64,000 nt of DNA from assembly GCF_003148765.1 (NCBI RefSeq), contig NZ_QGGV01000001.1, positions 62,001-126,000 of the forward strand, in the 5' to 3' direction. Below are positions 38,976 to 47,759 of the stretch, piece after piece; the stretch's first letter is position 1; each line of letters begins with the position of its first letter. Under the pieces are notes generated by a model. The model was given only the letters and a program-made list of their open reading frames with translations, searched no databases and had not been told where the DNA came from. The translations under genes and the position numbers were made by a program. The DNA comes from Silicimonas algicola (lineage in GTDB: Bacteria; Pseudomonadota; Alphaproteobacteria; Rhodobacterales; Rhodobacteraceae).

Positions 38976-39629
38976 ATGTCCCTGCGTATCAACGACACCG
39001 TTCCCGATTTCACCGCCGAGACGACCGAAGGCACGATCCGGTTCCACGAGTGGATCGGCGACGAGTGGGCGATCCTGTTCAGCCACCCGAAGGATTTCAC
39101 TCCGGTCTGCACGACCGAGTTCGGTGCGGTGGCGCAGCTTGCCGACGAGTGGAAGGCGCGCAACACCAAGGTCATCGGCATCTCGGTCGACGGCGTGGAC
39201 GACCACAAGAAGTGGAAGCAGGACATCGAGACCGTCGCCGGTGCGCCCGCAGGCTTTCCGATCATCGCCGACGAGGATCTGAAGGTCTCGAAGCTTTACG
39301 ACATGCTGCCCGCAGACGCCTACTTGCCGGACGGGCGCACGCCCGCGCATTCGGCCACGGTGCGGTCTGTCTTCATCATTTCCCCCGACAAGAAGCTTCA
39401 GCTCACCATGACCTATCCCATGTCGGTCGGCCGCAACTTCGCCGAGGTGCTGCGCGCGCTCGATGCCTTGCAGGCGACCTTCGGCGTGCCGATCGCCACG
39501 CCCGCCAACTGGGTCCACGGTCAGGACGTGATCGCGGCACTGTCGCTCGACGACGCGGCGGCCGAGGCGAAGTTCGGCGCGCTCGACAAGAAGCTGCCCT
39601 ACCTGCGGTTCGTGAAGGCTCCGGCCTGA
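38976..39629 (+). CDS. 1-Cys peroxiredoxin (Prx6 type)
   Basis: 217 residues from the ATG at 38976 with AAGGAGGACGCC before it. The peroxidatic Cys45 lies in HPKDFTPVCTTEFG, and the long C-terminal domain with PATPANW-like arm (IATPANWVHGQDV) is that of the Prx6 subfamily. No second conserved resolving Cys is seen. It reduces peroxides in the cytoplasm using an external thiol. Divergent from the GSCFA gene. Confidence 0.93.
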   Translation: MSLRINDTVPDFTAETTEGTIRFHEWIGDEWAILFSHPKDFTPVCTTEFGAVAQLADEWKARNTKVIGISVDGVDDHKKWKQDIETVAGAPAGFPIIADEDLKVSKLYDMLPADAYLPDGRTPAHSATVRSVFIISPDKKLQLTMTYPMSVGRNFAEVLRALDALQATFGVPIATPANWVHGQDVIAALSLDDAAAEAKFGALDKKLPYLRFVKAPA

Positions 39630-39641
39630 GCCCGCAATGCG

Positions 39642-39682
39642 AGAGACCGGCGAGGCTTGCGCAAGCGCGCCCGCCGGTCTCT
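39642..39682. terminator. Bidirectional hairpin between prx and tctA
   Basis: AGAGACCGGCG (39642-39652) pairs over eleven bases with CGCCGGTCTCT (39672-39682) around a 19-base loop. It lies between two convergent genes and could end transcription from both sides. Confidence 0.7.
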
Positions 39683-39716
39683 TGGCACGATCAGCCGAGC
39701 GTCTGAACGCATCCTC

Positions 39717-41225
39717 TCATGTTGGCCGGCGGCGGGACGGACGCAGATACTTGAGGGCCGGCAGGAAGATCAAGATCAGCGCGATGATCGTGATCGGGCC
39801 CGCGATCGGGCGCGTGATGAAGATCGTGGGATCGCCCGACGACAGAAGTAGCGACTGCCGCAGTGTCGGCTCGGCGATCGGGCCGAGGACGATCGCCAGC
39901 ACCGCAGGCGCGACCGGGTAGTCGAACTTCCGCAGCAGAAACGCGCCGAGGCCGAAGACGACCATCAGCCAGACGTCGAACATGTCGGAAGTCGCCGCGT
40001 AGCCGCCGATGATCGACAGAACGAAGATCAGCGGCGCCAGCACCGTGAAGGGCATCCGCAGCATCCAGATGAAGAGCGGGATGAAGGCCAGGTTCACGAC
40101 GAGCGCGAAGAAGTTCGAGACGTAGAACGACCCGATCAGGCCCCAGACGAATTCGGGCTGTTCCACGAACAGCATCGGTCCCGGTGTCAGGCCCCACATC
40201 ACCATGCCGCCGAGAAGGATGGCGGTGGTGGGAGAGCCGGGGATTCCGAGCGTCAGCATCGGCAGCATCGCTCCGCTGGCGGCCGAGTTGTTCGCGGATT
40301 CGGGCGCGGTCACGCCGTTCACCTCGCCTTGCCCGAACCTTTCGGGGTTCTTCGACGTCATCTTGGCGACGCCATAGGCCATCAAGGCGCCCGGCGTGGC
40401 GCCCGCCGCCGGAAGGACACCGACGAAGAAGCCCAGGGACGAGCCGATCGACATGCCCCTCCAGCCGCGGCGGAAGGTGGTTGCAGTGTCGTCCATCACC
40501 CCACGGAGCGACATCTTCGCTTCGCTTGTCGTGGTGCTGCCTTGCGATTCGTTCAGGGTCCAGAGCATCTCGCCGATGCCGTAGACGCCGATGGCGAGGA
40601 CGAGGAAGCTGATGCCGCCGAGAAACCCGTTCATGTCGAAGAGGACGAGGCGCGGCGCGCCGGTGATCTGGTCGAAGCCGACGGCGGCAAGAACGAGTCC
40701 GAAGCAGATCGAGAAGATGGTCTTCGGGATATCGTCTCCTCCCAGCCCCACGAAGGTCGCGAAGGCCAGAAGCATCAGCGCGAAAATCTCGGGCGGACCG
40801 AAGCTGAGTGCCACGGTGGCGAGAAGCGGCGCGAAGGCCGTGAAGAGGATATTTGCGACCGTGCCGCCGATGAAAGACGCGATAGCGGCAGCGATGAGCG
40901 CAAGACGCGCCTGCCCCTTGAGGGCCAGCGGCCGGCCGTCAAAGGTGGTTGCGACGGCGGTCGAGGCCCCCGGAATGCCGAGCGTGATCGACGAGATCGC
41001 GCCCCCGTACATCGCGCCGTAATAGATAGCGGCGAGAAAGATGATGGCGGATCCCGGCGGGACCAGGAAGGTGATGGGCAGCAGGATCGCCACCCCGTTG
41101 ACCGAGCCGAGGCCCGGCATGGCGCCGATCCAGAGGCCGACGGTCACGCCCGCGAGGATCAGCAGTATGTTCACGGGCTGAATGGCGATCAGAATTCCAT
41201 CGCTGAGCGATGATAGGATTTCCAT
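39717..41225 (-). CDS. tctA: Tripartite tricarboxylate transporter permease TctA
   Basis: 502 residues with about twelve hydrophobic segments. TctA signatures are visible: GAMPGLGSVNGVAILLPITF near residue 34, AIYYGAMYGGAISSITLGIP near 66, and ESANNSAASGAMLPMLTLGI near 325. The start is ATG at 41225 with AGGAGG eleven bases upstream. TctA is the large membrane subunit of solute importers that also need a small membrane subunit (TctB) and a periplasmic binder (TctC); neither is encoded beside it, so partners must lie elsewhere or the system is incomplete. The substrate is unknown. Confidence 0.92.
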   Translation of the reverse strand: MEILSSLSDGILIAIQPVNILLILAGVTVGLWIGAMPGLGSVNGVAILLPITFLVPPGSAIIFLAAIYYGAMYGGAISSITLGIPGASTAVATTFDGRPLALKGQARLALIAAAIASFIGGTVANILFTAFAPLLATVALSFGPPEIFALMLLAFATFVGLGGDDIPKTIFSICFGLVLAAVGFDQITGAPRLVLFDMNGFLGGISFLVLAIGVYGIGEMLWTLNESQGSTTTSEAKMSLRGVMDDTATTFRRGWRGMSIGSSLGFFVGVLPAAGATPGALMAYGVAKMTSKNPERFGQGEVNGVTAPESANNSAASGAMLPMLTLGIPGSPTTAILLGGMVMWGLTPGPMLFVEQPEFVWGLIGSFYVSNFFALVVNLAFIPLFIWMLRMPFTVLAPLIFVLSIIGGYAATSDMFDVWLMVVFGLGAFLLRKFDYPVAPAVLAIVLGPIAEPTLRQSLLLSSGDPTIFITRPIAGPITIIALILIFLPALKYLRPSRRRPT

Positions 41226-41764
41226 AGGTTGGTGCGCCTCCTGGGACGCGATTGGACGAGCGGCGGTCGAGCGATGGTGGCGTGTCAGCCGCGGACCCGG
41301 GCGACGGGGTCGGGACGGTGCTTCGCCGTGAACCCGGGACGTGCCTCGGGTCGGGATCGGGGCGGGAAGATGCGCGGAAACATGGGTTCGGGTCGGCGTT
41401 CCGGCGGGCGTGCCGGATGGGCGCAGACGATATAACGGTGACCCGAACGTTCGTGACGACACACCTCGGAGGGTCCCGGTTCCTCTGGCGACGATGCGAC
41501 TCGCGCCGGGATGCCGCTGCTCGCAGCGTCCATGATTGGCTGAGCGACCTCGACCTGGCAATGAGGCACGGCGCCGGCATGTCTCGGGAAAGCCGGTCTT
41601 GTGCAGAACTCCGCCAAGGGCGGTGTTTTCCGTTGCTCGCGGGACGCTGCGAGACGCGGCCATCGCCGTTACGGCGCCCCCGTCACGAAACCGTAACGGC
41701 GGCGACGCGAACCTGTCATCCTGCGGCTCTACTTCGGCGTAAAATCGTCAGAGGGAAGACCGAC
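41226..41764. other. 539-base region between tctA and phoX
   Basis: No gene that I can support. An open frame on the plus strand is continuous with phoX but has neither a ribosome site nor a conserved sequence upstream of the Tat signal. The right end holds a perfect inverted repeat and a Pho-box-like direct repeat (listed separately). The place where tctC/tctB would be expected upstream of tctA carries no recognisable remnant. Confidence 0.5.
41666..41699 (+). promoter_or_regulatory. Pho-box-like site and inverted repeat upstream of phoX
   Basis: CCGTCAC (41680-41686) and CCGTAAC (41691-41697) are direct heptamers separated by GAAA, the 7-4-7 layout of PhoB sites. They overlap a perfect 9-base inverted repeat CCGTTACGG (41666-41674) / CCGTAACGG (41691-41699). 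The site is about 70 bases upstream of the phoX start. Binding by PhoB is inference from layout and target gene. Confidence 0.5.
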
Positions 41765-43648
41765 ATGAAAGACACGACCGACACCCGCCACCTGAGCTGG
41801 GACGAGTGGGACGAACTCAAAAGCCCGCGCCCTGCCGAGACCGGATTCGACCGCGTGGTCGACATCGCGCTCAGCCGCCGGGGTTTCCTGGGCGGCGTAC
41901 TCGCCTGGGGATCGGGCGCCGCTGCCATGGGGGCGGGGACGCTTCTGTCGTCGACCTCGGCGCAGGCAGCCGCCAGCCGCTTCGCCTTCGAGGGCATCGC
42001 GGCCCAGACCGACGCCACGATTCACGTCCCGCAGGGCTATGCCTGGTCTACGCTCGTGCGCTACGGCGACCCGCTGTTCTCGGACGCGTCGGAAATGGCG
42101 CAGGACGCCGCCTTCGCGCCCGACGCGGCCGCCCGCGTCTTCGGCGAGAACACCGACGGGATGGAGCTGTTCGAGATCGATGGTCGCCAGGTCATCGCGG
42201 TGAACCACGAATACGCCAACCCCGAGATCAACCTGCCCGCCAGCGCGGGCGAGGTGACGAGCGCGGACGACGTGAAGACCCTCCAGAACCTTCAGGGCGT
42301 CGCTGTCTTCGAAGTCGCGCGTGAGGGGGACACCTGGTCGGTCGTGCTCGACTCGCCCTTCAACCGCCGCATCACGCATCTGACCGAGATGCGCCTGACC
42401 GGACCGGCGGCGGGCCACGACCTGCTCAAGACCTCGGCTGACGCGACGGGCACGTCGGTCCTCGGCACGCTGAACAATTGCGGCGCGGGCAAGACGCCCT
42501 GGGGCACCTATCTGACCTGCGAAGAGAACTTCAACGGCTACTTCGGCTCGACCGACGCCACGGTCGAGATCACGCCCGCCTTCAAGCGCTACGGCATCGG
42601 GGCCGAGGGCCGCTATGCCTACGAGGCGCACGATGCCCGCTTCGACATCTCGCAAGAGCCGAACGAACCGAACCGCCACGGCTGGATTGTCGAGATCGAC
42701 CCCGCCGACCCGGCCTCGGTTCCGGCGAAGCGCACCGCCTTGGGCCGCATTAAGCACGAGAATGCCGCCTGCGCGCTGACCCGCGAGGGCCATGTCGTTG
42801 TGTACATGGGCGACGACGAGCGGGGCGAACACCTCTACAAGTACGTCTCGAACGGCGTCTACGCGCCCGGCGTCGACACGGACAGTCTGCTGGACGATGG
42901 CCGGCTCTACGTGGCCGTCTTCGACTGGGACGGCACGGGCGACTGGGTCGAGCTGACGCCCGAGACGACCGGGATGGAGACGGCCGAGATCCTGGTCCAC
43001 ACCCGCATGGCGGCCACTGCCGTGGGTGCCACGACGATGGATCGGCCCGAGTGGGTCGCCGTGAACCCGGTCTCGTGTGAGGCCTACTGCGCGCTCACCA
43101 ACAACTCGCGCCGGGGCGTCGCAGGCGATGACGGCACCGTCGCGATGAAGCTGAACGCGCCCAACCCGCGCGAGGCCAACGAGTTCGGCCAGATCGTGCG
43201 CTGGTATCCGACGAACGAGGACCACGGTGCCGACAGCTTCCGCTGGGACCTCTACGTGATGGCGGGCAACCCGAAGGCGGCCGAGGGCGCGCACAAGGGC
43301 AGCGCCAACATCACCGAGGGCAACATGTTCAACTCGCCCGACGGGATGATGTTCGACACCTCCGGCCTTCTCTGGATCCAGACCGACGGCGAGGACTCGA
43401 ACGAAGGCGTCTTTGAAGGGCAGGGCAACAACCAGATGCTGGCCGGCGACCCGGCGACGGGAGAAATCCGCCGCTTCCTCACCGGCCCCAAAGGGTCGGA
43501 GGTCACGGGCCTGACCTGGTCCGCCGACCGCTCGACCATGTTCGTCGGCATCCAGCACCCCGCCGCCCCCTTCCCGGACGGAGAAGGAATGCTGCCCCGG
43601 TCGTCCATCGTGGCCGTCTGGCGCGAGGACGGCGGCCTCGTCGGCTGA
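41765..43648 (+). CDS. phoX: PhoX family phosphatase, Tat-exported
   Basis: 627 residues. The Tat signal is clear: SRRGFLGGVLAWGSGAAAMG around residues 37-57, later cleaved near AQAAAS. The long DUF839 beta-propeller body follows, with CEENFNGYFGS near 260 and MFNSPDGMMFDTSGLLWIQT near 520. PhoX enzymes are calcium/iron-dependent alkaline phosphatases that free phosphate from organic esters outside the cytoplasm. The ATG at 41765 has AGAGGGAAGACCGAC in front. A PhoB-like site upstream suggests phosphate-starvation control. Confidence 0.9.
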   Translation: MKDTTDTRHLSWDEWDELKSPRPAETGFDRVVDIALSRRGFLGGVLAWGSGAAAMGAGTLLSSTSAQAAASRFAFEGIAAQTDATIHVPQGYAWSTLVRYGDPLFSDASEMAQDAAFAPDAAARVFGENTDGMELFEIDGRQVIAVNHEYANPEINLPASAGEVTSADDVKTLQNLQGVAVFEVAREGDTWSVVLDSPFNRRITHLTEMRLTGPAAGHDLLKTSADATGTSVLGTLNNCGAGKTPWGTYLTCEENFNGYFGSTDATVEITPAFKRYGIGAEGRYAYEAHDARFDISQEPNEPNRHGWIVEIDPADPASVPAKRTALGRIKHENAACALTREGHVVVYMGDDERGEHLYKYVSNGVYAPGVDTDSLLDDGRLYVAVFDWDGTGDWVELTPETTGMETAEILVHTRMAATAVGATTMDRPEWVAVNPVSCEAYCALTNNSRRGVAGDDGTVAMKLNAPNPREANEFGQIVRWYPTNEDHGADSFRWDLYVMAGNPKAAEGAHKGSANITEGNMFNSPDGMMFDTSGLLWIQTDGEDSNEGVFEGQGNNQMLAGDPATGEIRRFLTGPKGSEVTGLTWSADRSTMFVGIQHPAAPFPDGEGMLPRSSIVAVWREDGGLVG

Positions 43649-43674
43649 CCCCTCGATCTGTCGTGACGAGTGCA

Positions 43675-43770
43675 GGGCCCGGTGGCGACGCCGGGCCCAC
43701 TTGCCGTTGTGCGGAGCCGCACAGGTCCCGTTCGGGACCTTATCTGGCGCGCAGGCGTCCTATCTAGGAC
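43675..43770. repeat. Four adjacent perfect inverted repeats between phoX and the hydroquinone reductase gene
   Basis: Within 96 bases: GGGCCCGG (43675-43682)/CCGGGCCC (43691-43698); TGTGCGG (43708-43714)/CCGCACA (43717-43723); AGGTCCCG (43723-43730)/CGGGACCT (43733-43740); GTCCTA (43757-43762)/TAGGAC (43765-43770). The first is a likely phoX terminator. The other three have 2-base centres and sit directly upstream of the next gene, so they may be operators or cruciform-forming sites. Confidence 0.75.
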
Positions 43771-43795
43771 GAATGACTGCGAGAGGAGACAGATC

Positions 43796-44860
43796 ATGGG
43801 CAAGCTTGTCGAGGGCGTTTGGAAGGACATCTGGTACGACACCTCCCAGTCGGGCGGACGCTTCGAGCGGTCCACCACCGCCTTCCGCAACTGGGTCACC
43901 CCGGACGGAAGCGCCGGACCCACGGGCGAGGGCGGCTTCAAGGCCGAAGCGGGGCGCTATCATCTCTATGTCTCCTACGCCTGTCCCTGGGCGCATCGCG
44001 CGTTGATCTTCCGCAAGCTGAAGGGGCTCGAAGACCTGATCCCGGTCTCGGTCGTGCATCCCGAGATGCTGTCCGACGGCTGGACCTTCGACGCCGATTA
44101 CGAGGGGGCGACGGGCGACGGGCTGTTCAACCTTCCCCACCTGCGCGACGTCTATATCCGCGCCGAGCCCGACGTCTCGGGCCGGGTGACTGTCCCGGTC
44201 CTCTGGGACAAGACCCGCGACACCATCGTGTCGAATGAAAGCGCCGAAATCATCCGCATGTTCAACTCGGCCTTCGACGGGCTGACGGGCAACACCGACG
44301 ACTATTGGCCCGAGCACCTGCGCGAGCGGATCGAGAAGGTGAACGCGCGGGTCTACGACACCGTCAACAACGGCGTCTACAAGGCCGGTTTCGCCACGAC
44401 GCAGGACGCCTATGACGAGGCCGTCGGCGACCTGTTCGACAGCCTCGACTGGCTGGAGGGGATCCTCGGGAAGAACCGCTATCTGGTCGGGGACCGCATC
44501 ACCGAGGCGGACTGGCGGCTGGCAACCACGCTCTTCCGCTTCGACCCGGTCTATCACACGCACTTCAAGTGCAACCGGAACTACCTGCGCGACTATCCCA
44601 ACCTCTGGGCCTATGCGCGCGAGTTGTACCAATGGCCCGGCGTGGCCGAGACGGTCAACTTCGACCACATCGTGCGCCACTACCACTATAGCCACGAGAC
44701 CATAAACCCGAACCGGATCATCCCGATCAATCCGGTGCTGGACTGGTCCGCGCCGCATGGGCGCGACCGTCTCAAGGCGGCCTGCGCCCGACGCGGCTGG
44801 CGATCAGGGCGACCGGACCCGCCGTCTTCTCATAGTCCAGCGGCGCCTGCTCGGCGGTAG
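43796..44860 (+). CDS. Glutathionyl-hydroquinone reductase (YqjG/ECM4 type glutathione S-transferase)
   Basis: 354 residues from the ATG at 43796 with GAGAGGAGACAGATC before it. The catalytic Cys63 lies in YVSYACPWAHRALIF, the xi-class GST motif; the C-terminal helical domain (NRYLVGDRITEADWRLATTL) and NRNYLRDYPNLWAY follow. The enzyme reduces glutathionyl-hydroquinones to hydroquinones. The family normally ends near LDWSAPHGRDRL; here about 28 extra Arg/Pro/Ser-rich residues follow and run 89 bases into the convergent gene, probably because an original stop was lost. Confidence 0.9.
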   Translation: MGKLVEGVWKDIWYDTSQSGGRFERSTTAFRNWVTPDGSAGPTGEGGFKAEAGRYHLYVSYACPWAHRALIFRKLKGLEDLIPVSVVHPEMLSDGWTFDADYEGATGDGLFNLPHLRDVYIRAEPDVSGRVTVPVLWDKTRDTIVSNESAEIIRMFNSAFDGLTGNTDDYWPEHLRERIEKVNARVYDTVNNGVYKAGFATTQDAYDEAVGDLFDSLDWLEGILGKNRYLVGDRITEADWRLATTLFRFDPVYHTHFKCNRNYLRDYPNLWAYARELYQWPGVAETVNFDHIVRHYHYSHETINPNRIIPINPVLDWSAPHGRDRLKAACARRGWRSGRPDPPSSHSPAAPARR

Positions 44861-45137
44861 GCGTCGCTCGCTTGTATTCAAAGACCATCTCGCCACCGTC
44901 CGCCTCGGACGCCACGATGAGGCATTGCGACAGGTGCCGCGCGCCGTCATAGACGTCGACCAGCCCCCGCAGGTGCGGGGCGTCGTCGGCATCGAGCGCG
45001 AACCCGTCGGTCCAGTGTCTGAGAATGACGAAGGTCCGGTCGCCCGCCTTGACCCTCATCCGGCTCTTCTTGCGAAGCGTCTGCTTGCGGGCCAACTCGA
45101 GCCCCTCACGCACTTCTTTCGGCAGATATTCCGACAT
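44772..45137 (-). CDS. Conserved hypothetical protein
   Basis: 121 residues from the ATG at 45137 (MSEYLPKEVREGLELARKQT), preceded by GGGGGAGTGCATT. The N-terminus is a charged helix (LARKQTLRKKSRMRV), then a compact beta-rich domain (FVILRHWTDGFALDADDAPH, GLVDVYDGARHLSQCLIVAS). I recognise no functional family. Its last 89 bases overlap the tail of the convergent GST gene. Confidence 0.75.
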   Translation of the reverse strand: MSEYLPKEVREGLELARKQTLRKKSRMRVKAGDRTFVILRHWTDGFALDADDAPHLRGLVDVYDGARHLSQCLIVASEADGGEMVFEYKRATPTAEQAPLDYEKTAGPVALIASRVGRRPP

Positions 45138-45266
45138 AATGCACTCCCCCCGGGGACGATCCTGCAACGATTCGTCCATTCCGCAAAGCGGGGTGAAATA
45201 CTGTCTCCCGCCACGGGACGATGACCGAAGAACGCGATATGCTTGTGACAGTTCCGCAGCGTCGGG

Positions 45267-45962
45267 TCAGAGACGCTCGCGGTAGATCACCTGTTGCGCC
45301 GCGCCCGCACCCATAAGCCAGAGCGAGGTCACCACGAGGCCCCAGTGCGCGAAGCTTTGCGGGTCGAACCCGACGGCCGCTGCCCATCCTGCGAAGACCG
45401 TCCAGAGCAGCGCCACGGGCAGCGAGATCCAGCGCCACCGCGCGGTGCGCACCGGATGGATGAACTTGATCGGCAGCAGCATCGCGACCGCGAGGATGCA
45501 GACCAGAAGCAGGATCACCCAGAAGCTGGGCTTGATGGCGAAGAGGACGAGGACGACCATGTTCCAGCAGGCGGGAAAGCCCGAGAAGGAATAGTCCGAC
45601 GTCTTCATCCGCGTGTCCGCAAAATAGATCGCAGACCCGAAGGTGATGACGATGATCGCGGCCCACCCCGTCCAGCCCGGCATCAGCCCCGACTGGAACA
45701 GCGCGAAGGCCGGAATAAAGACATAGGTCAGGTAGTCGATGATGAGATCCAGAAGCGCGCCATCGAGCCGGGGCGCGTTGATCCCGACGTCGGTCTTGCG
45801 CGCGAGAGGCCCGTCGATGCCGTCCACCGCAAAGGCGACCACCAACCAGAAGAACATCGCCGCCCAGTCGTTCTTGGCCGCCTCAAGGAGCGCCAGCATG
45901 GCAAAGACCGCGCCCGAGGCGGTCAAAAGGTGGACAAGGTAGGCCTGCGTCTTCCGCGTCAT
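45267..45962 (-). CDS. pcs: Phosphatidylcholine synthase
   Basis: 231 residues with about seven hydrophobic segments. The CDP-alcohol phosphotransferase motif is VDGIDGPLARKTDVGINAPR followed by LDGALLDLIIDYL, giving the DGxxAR(x)nGxxxDxxxD pattern. Pcs condenses CDP-diacylglycerol with choline to phosphatidylcholine in the inner membrane, a one-step route typical of alphaproteobacteria. Ribosome site GAGGGACCG lies before the ATG. It ends 130 bases from the hypothetical gene. Confidence 0.93.
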   Translation of the reverse strand: MTRKTQAYLVHLLTASGAVFAMLALLEAAKNDWAAMFFWLVVAFAVDGIDGPLARKTDVGINAPRLDGALLDLIIDYLTYVFIPAFALFQSGLMPGWTGWAAIIVITFGSAIYFADTRMKTSDYSFSGFPACWNMVVLVLFAIKPSFWVILLLVCILAVAMLLPIKFIHPVRTARWRWISLPVALLWTVFAGWAAAVGFDPQSFAHWGLVVTSLWLMGAGAAQQVIYRERL

Positions 45963-46022
45963 CGGTCCCTCATGCCTGATCCGGCTGTCGGGTGCAAAAC
46001 GGTTCTCGACCGCAAAAGGTCC

Positions 46023-46946
46023 TCACTCCGCCGCCGCACGCGGATGCGACGCTTCGTAGACCTCCATCAGCCGCGCGGTATCGACGGCGGTATAGGCTTG
46101 CGTGGTCGACAGCGAGGCATGGCCCAGAAGCTCCTGGATCGCGCGCAGATCGCCGCCCGCGTTCATCAGGTGTGTGGCGAAGCTGTGGCGCATGGCGTGG
46201 GGGGTCGCCGTCGCCGGTAGCCCGAGTTGCGCCCGTGCCTGCTCCATCACCTTCTGGATATGGCGCGGCCCCAGGCCGCCGCCGCGCATGGCGCGGAAGG
46301 CGGGGGCCTCCGGCGTCAGATCGAAGGGGCAGGCCTCGGCATAGGCCGCGACGGCACGCCGCGCGACCGGCAGGACCGGCACGATCCGCTCTTTCCCGCC
46401 CTTGCCGAAGATCCGCAGCGACTCGCCCAAAGGCAGGTCCCGGCCCATCAGGCCAAGCGCCTCCGAGATCCGCAGCCCGCAGCCATAGAGAAGCGTCAGC
46501 ACCGCCTGGTCGCGGAGGCCCGTCCAACCGGCGCTGGTCTGAAGCTCGACTGTCTCGATCATCGCGCGCGCGGCGTCCTCGGCCAGCGGGCGCGGCAGCT
46601 TGTTCTTGAACCGCGGCGTGCGCGTCATCAAGACGGCCGAGGGGTCGAACCCCTCGCGCTCGGCCATCCAGGCGACGAAGTTCTTCACCGCCGACAGCGC
46701 CCGCGCCAGCGACCGCGCCGAAAGTCCCCGGGCGCGCTCGTGCGCCATCCAGGACCGCATGTCCTGAAGCGTCAGCCGTCCGATCCGCGCCGTGCCCGCG
46801 CCGTCTCCGTCATGCGTCTGGAGAAAGGCCAGAAATGCCGCCACGTTCGAGCCATAAGCCTCGACCGTGCGCGGCGACCGCCCGCCCACGGCGGCCAGCT
46901 CGGCCAGCCACCGCTCCAGCGCGTCGCGGAGGCCGGGCTGGATCAC
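46023..46946 (-). CDS. xerC: Tyrosine recombinase XerC
   Basis: 307 residues from a GTG at 46946 that overlaps the DUF484 stop by GTGA. The N-terminal SAM-like domain runs to about residue 110; the catalytic domain has Arg in YGCGLRISEAL, HAMRHSFATHLMN (His and Arg), LGHASLSTTQAYT (His and the nucleophilic Tyr). With XerD it resolves chromosome dimers at dif during division. Pairing with a DUF484 gene is seen in many proteobacteria and supports the housekeeping XerC role over a mobile-element integrase. Confidence 0.95.
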   Translation of the reverse strand: MIQPGLRDALERWLAELAAVGGRSPRTVEAYGSNVAAFLAFLQTHDGDGAGTARIGRLTLQDMRSWMAHERARGLSARSLARALSAVKNFVAWMAEREGFDPSAVLMTRTPRFKNKLPRPLAEDAARAMIETVELQTSAGWTGLRDQAVLTLLYGCGLRISEALGLMGRDLPLGESLRIFGKGGKERIVPVLPVARRAVAAYAEACPFDLTPEAPAFRAMRGGGLGPRHIQKVMEQARAQLGLPATATPHAMRHSFATHLMNAGGDLRAIQELLGHASLSTTQAYTAVDTARLMEVYEASHPRAAAE

Positions 46947-47635
46947 CCCAGCCAGCGCCGCATGGCGCGTTCGAAGACCGATCCCATGAAGTCCAGAAGG
47001 TCCGTGCCCTGCGTCGGCGCGAAATGCAGCGGATCATCCGAGGCGAAGGCCAGCATCCCCGGCAGGCGGCCTGCGCCGAAGTCGAGATAGATGCAGGCTT
47101 CCGACTGGATCCACCCCGCGCCGCGCCCGAAGACGAGGCCGGCGTTGCCGTCGGTCTGGCGCAGCGTGACGCGCCGGATCGGACGCCCTTGCCCCATGTA
47201 GTCTCCCACGAAGCCGGGCTGCACCACGGTCAGGACGTCGCTGCCGAGGTTCGCGTCGGGCATCTCCTGGCTTTCCAGGACAAGGCGCACGAGGTTGACC
47301 TGCAGGATGTCGGCCACGTCCGTCCCGATGCAGGACAGGAAGCCCTCGAAGGTCAGAGGCTCGAGGAAAGACACGATGGCGCGATGCACCTGGTTCATGC
47401 CCGCGAGGTTCTCGTAGGCCGCCGCGATGACCGAGCGGTGCGTGTCTTCCAGCCGCTGGAGTCGTGCCTCGAGACGGTCCATCGCCACACCGCGAAGGTC
47501 GACGACATTGCCGCCAAGCGACCGGTCGTTCGCCGTGATGAGCGCCCGCATTACATCCGGATCCTCGAGGATCACGTCGGGTTGCTGAAGAATTCGCGTG
47601 CGCAATTCGTCGGCGAAAGCGTGCTGCTCGCTCAT
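46943..47635 (-). CDS. DUF484 family protein
   Basis: 230 residues. An N-terminal helical region with ILQQPDVILEDPDVMRALIT near residue 14 is the DUF484 hallmark; the C-terminal half is a GAF-like domain (RLVLESQEMPDANLG near residue 120, LLAFASDDPLHFAPTQGTDL-type end with conserved LALGS-like FASDDPLHF). Function is not established; the gene is a regular neighbour of xerC, here overlapping it by GTGA. Confidence 0.9.
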   Translation of the reverse strand: MSEQHAFADELRTRILQQPDVILEDPDVMRALITANDRSLGGNVVDLRGVAMDRLEARLQRLEDTHRSVIAAAYENLAGMNQVHRAIVSFLEPLTFEGFLSCIGTDVADILQVNLVRLVLESQEMPDANLGSDVLTVVQPGFVGDYMGQGRPIRRVTLRQTDGNAGLVFGRGAGWIQSEACIYLDFGAGRLPGMLAFASDDPLHFAPTQGTDLLDFMGSVFERAMRRWLG

Positions 47636-47759
47636 TGGTCCTGCCTCTCATGGACGCCGCTCTCATGGCGGCTGTAGGTCGGGAAACCTTGGCAGGCGCC
47701 CGGCGCTGTCGCAAGCGTCTTGGTCACGCAGTTCCCCGGACGCGGCAGGGAAGCCACGG

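Noticed and set aside
38831-39265. N-terminal extension of the GSCFA gene
   Set aside because: It would run through the divergent promoter and the start of the peroxiredoxin gene and has no GSCFA-family similarity that I can see.
41252-41764. Upstream extension of phoX by about 170 codons
   Set aside because: The Tat signal would end up deep inside the protein; the ATG at 41765 with its ribosome site is correct.
46023-46946. XerC-like gene as a mobile-element integrase
   Set aside because: Overlap with a DUF484 gene and ordinary neighbours fit the chromosome-dimer recombinase.
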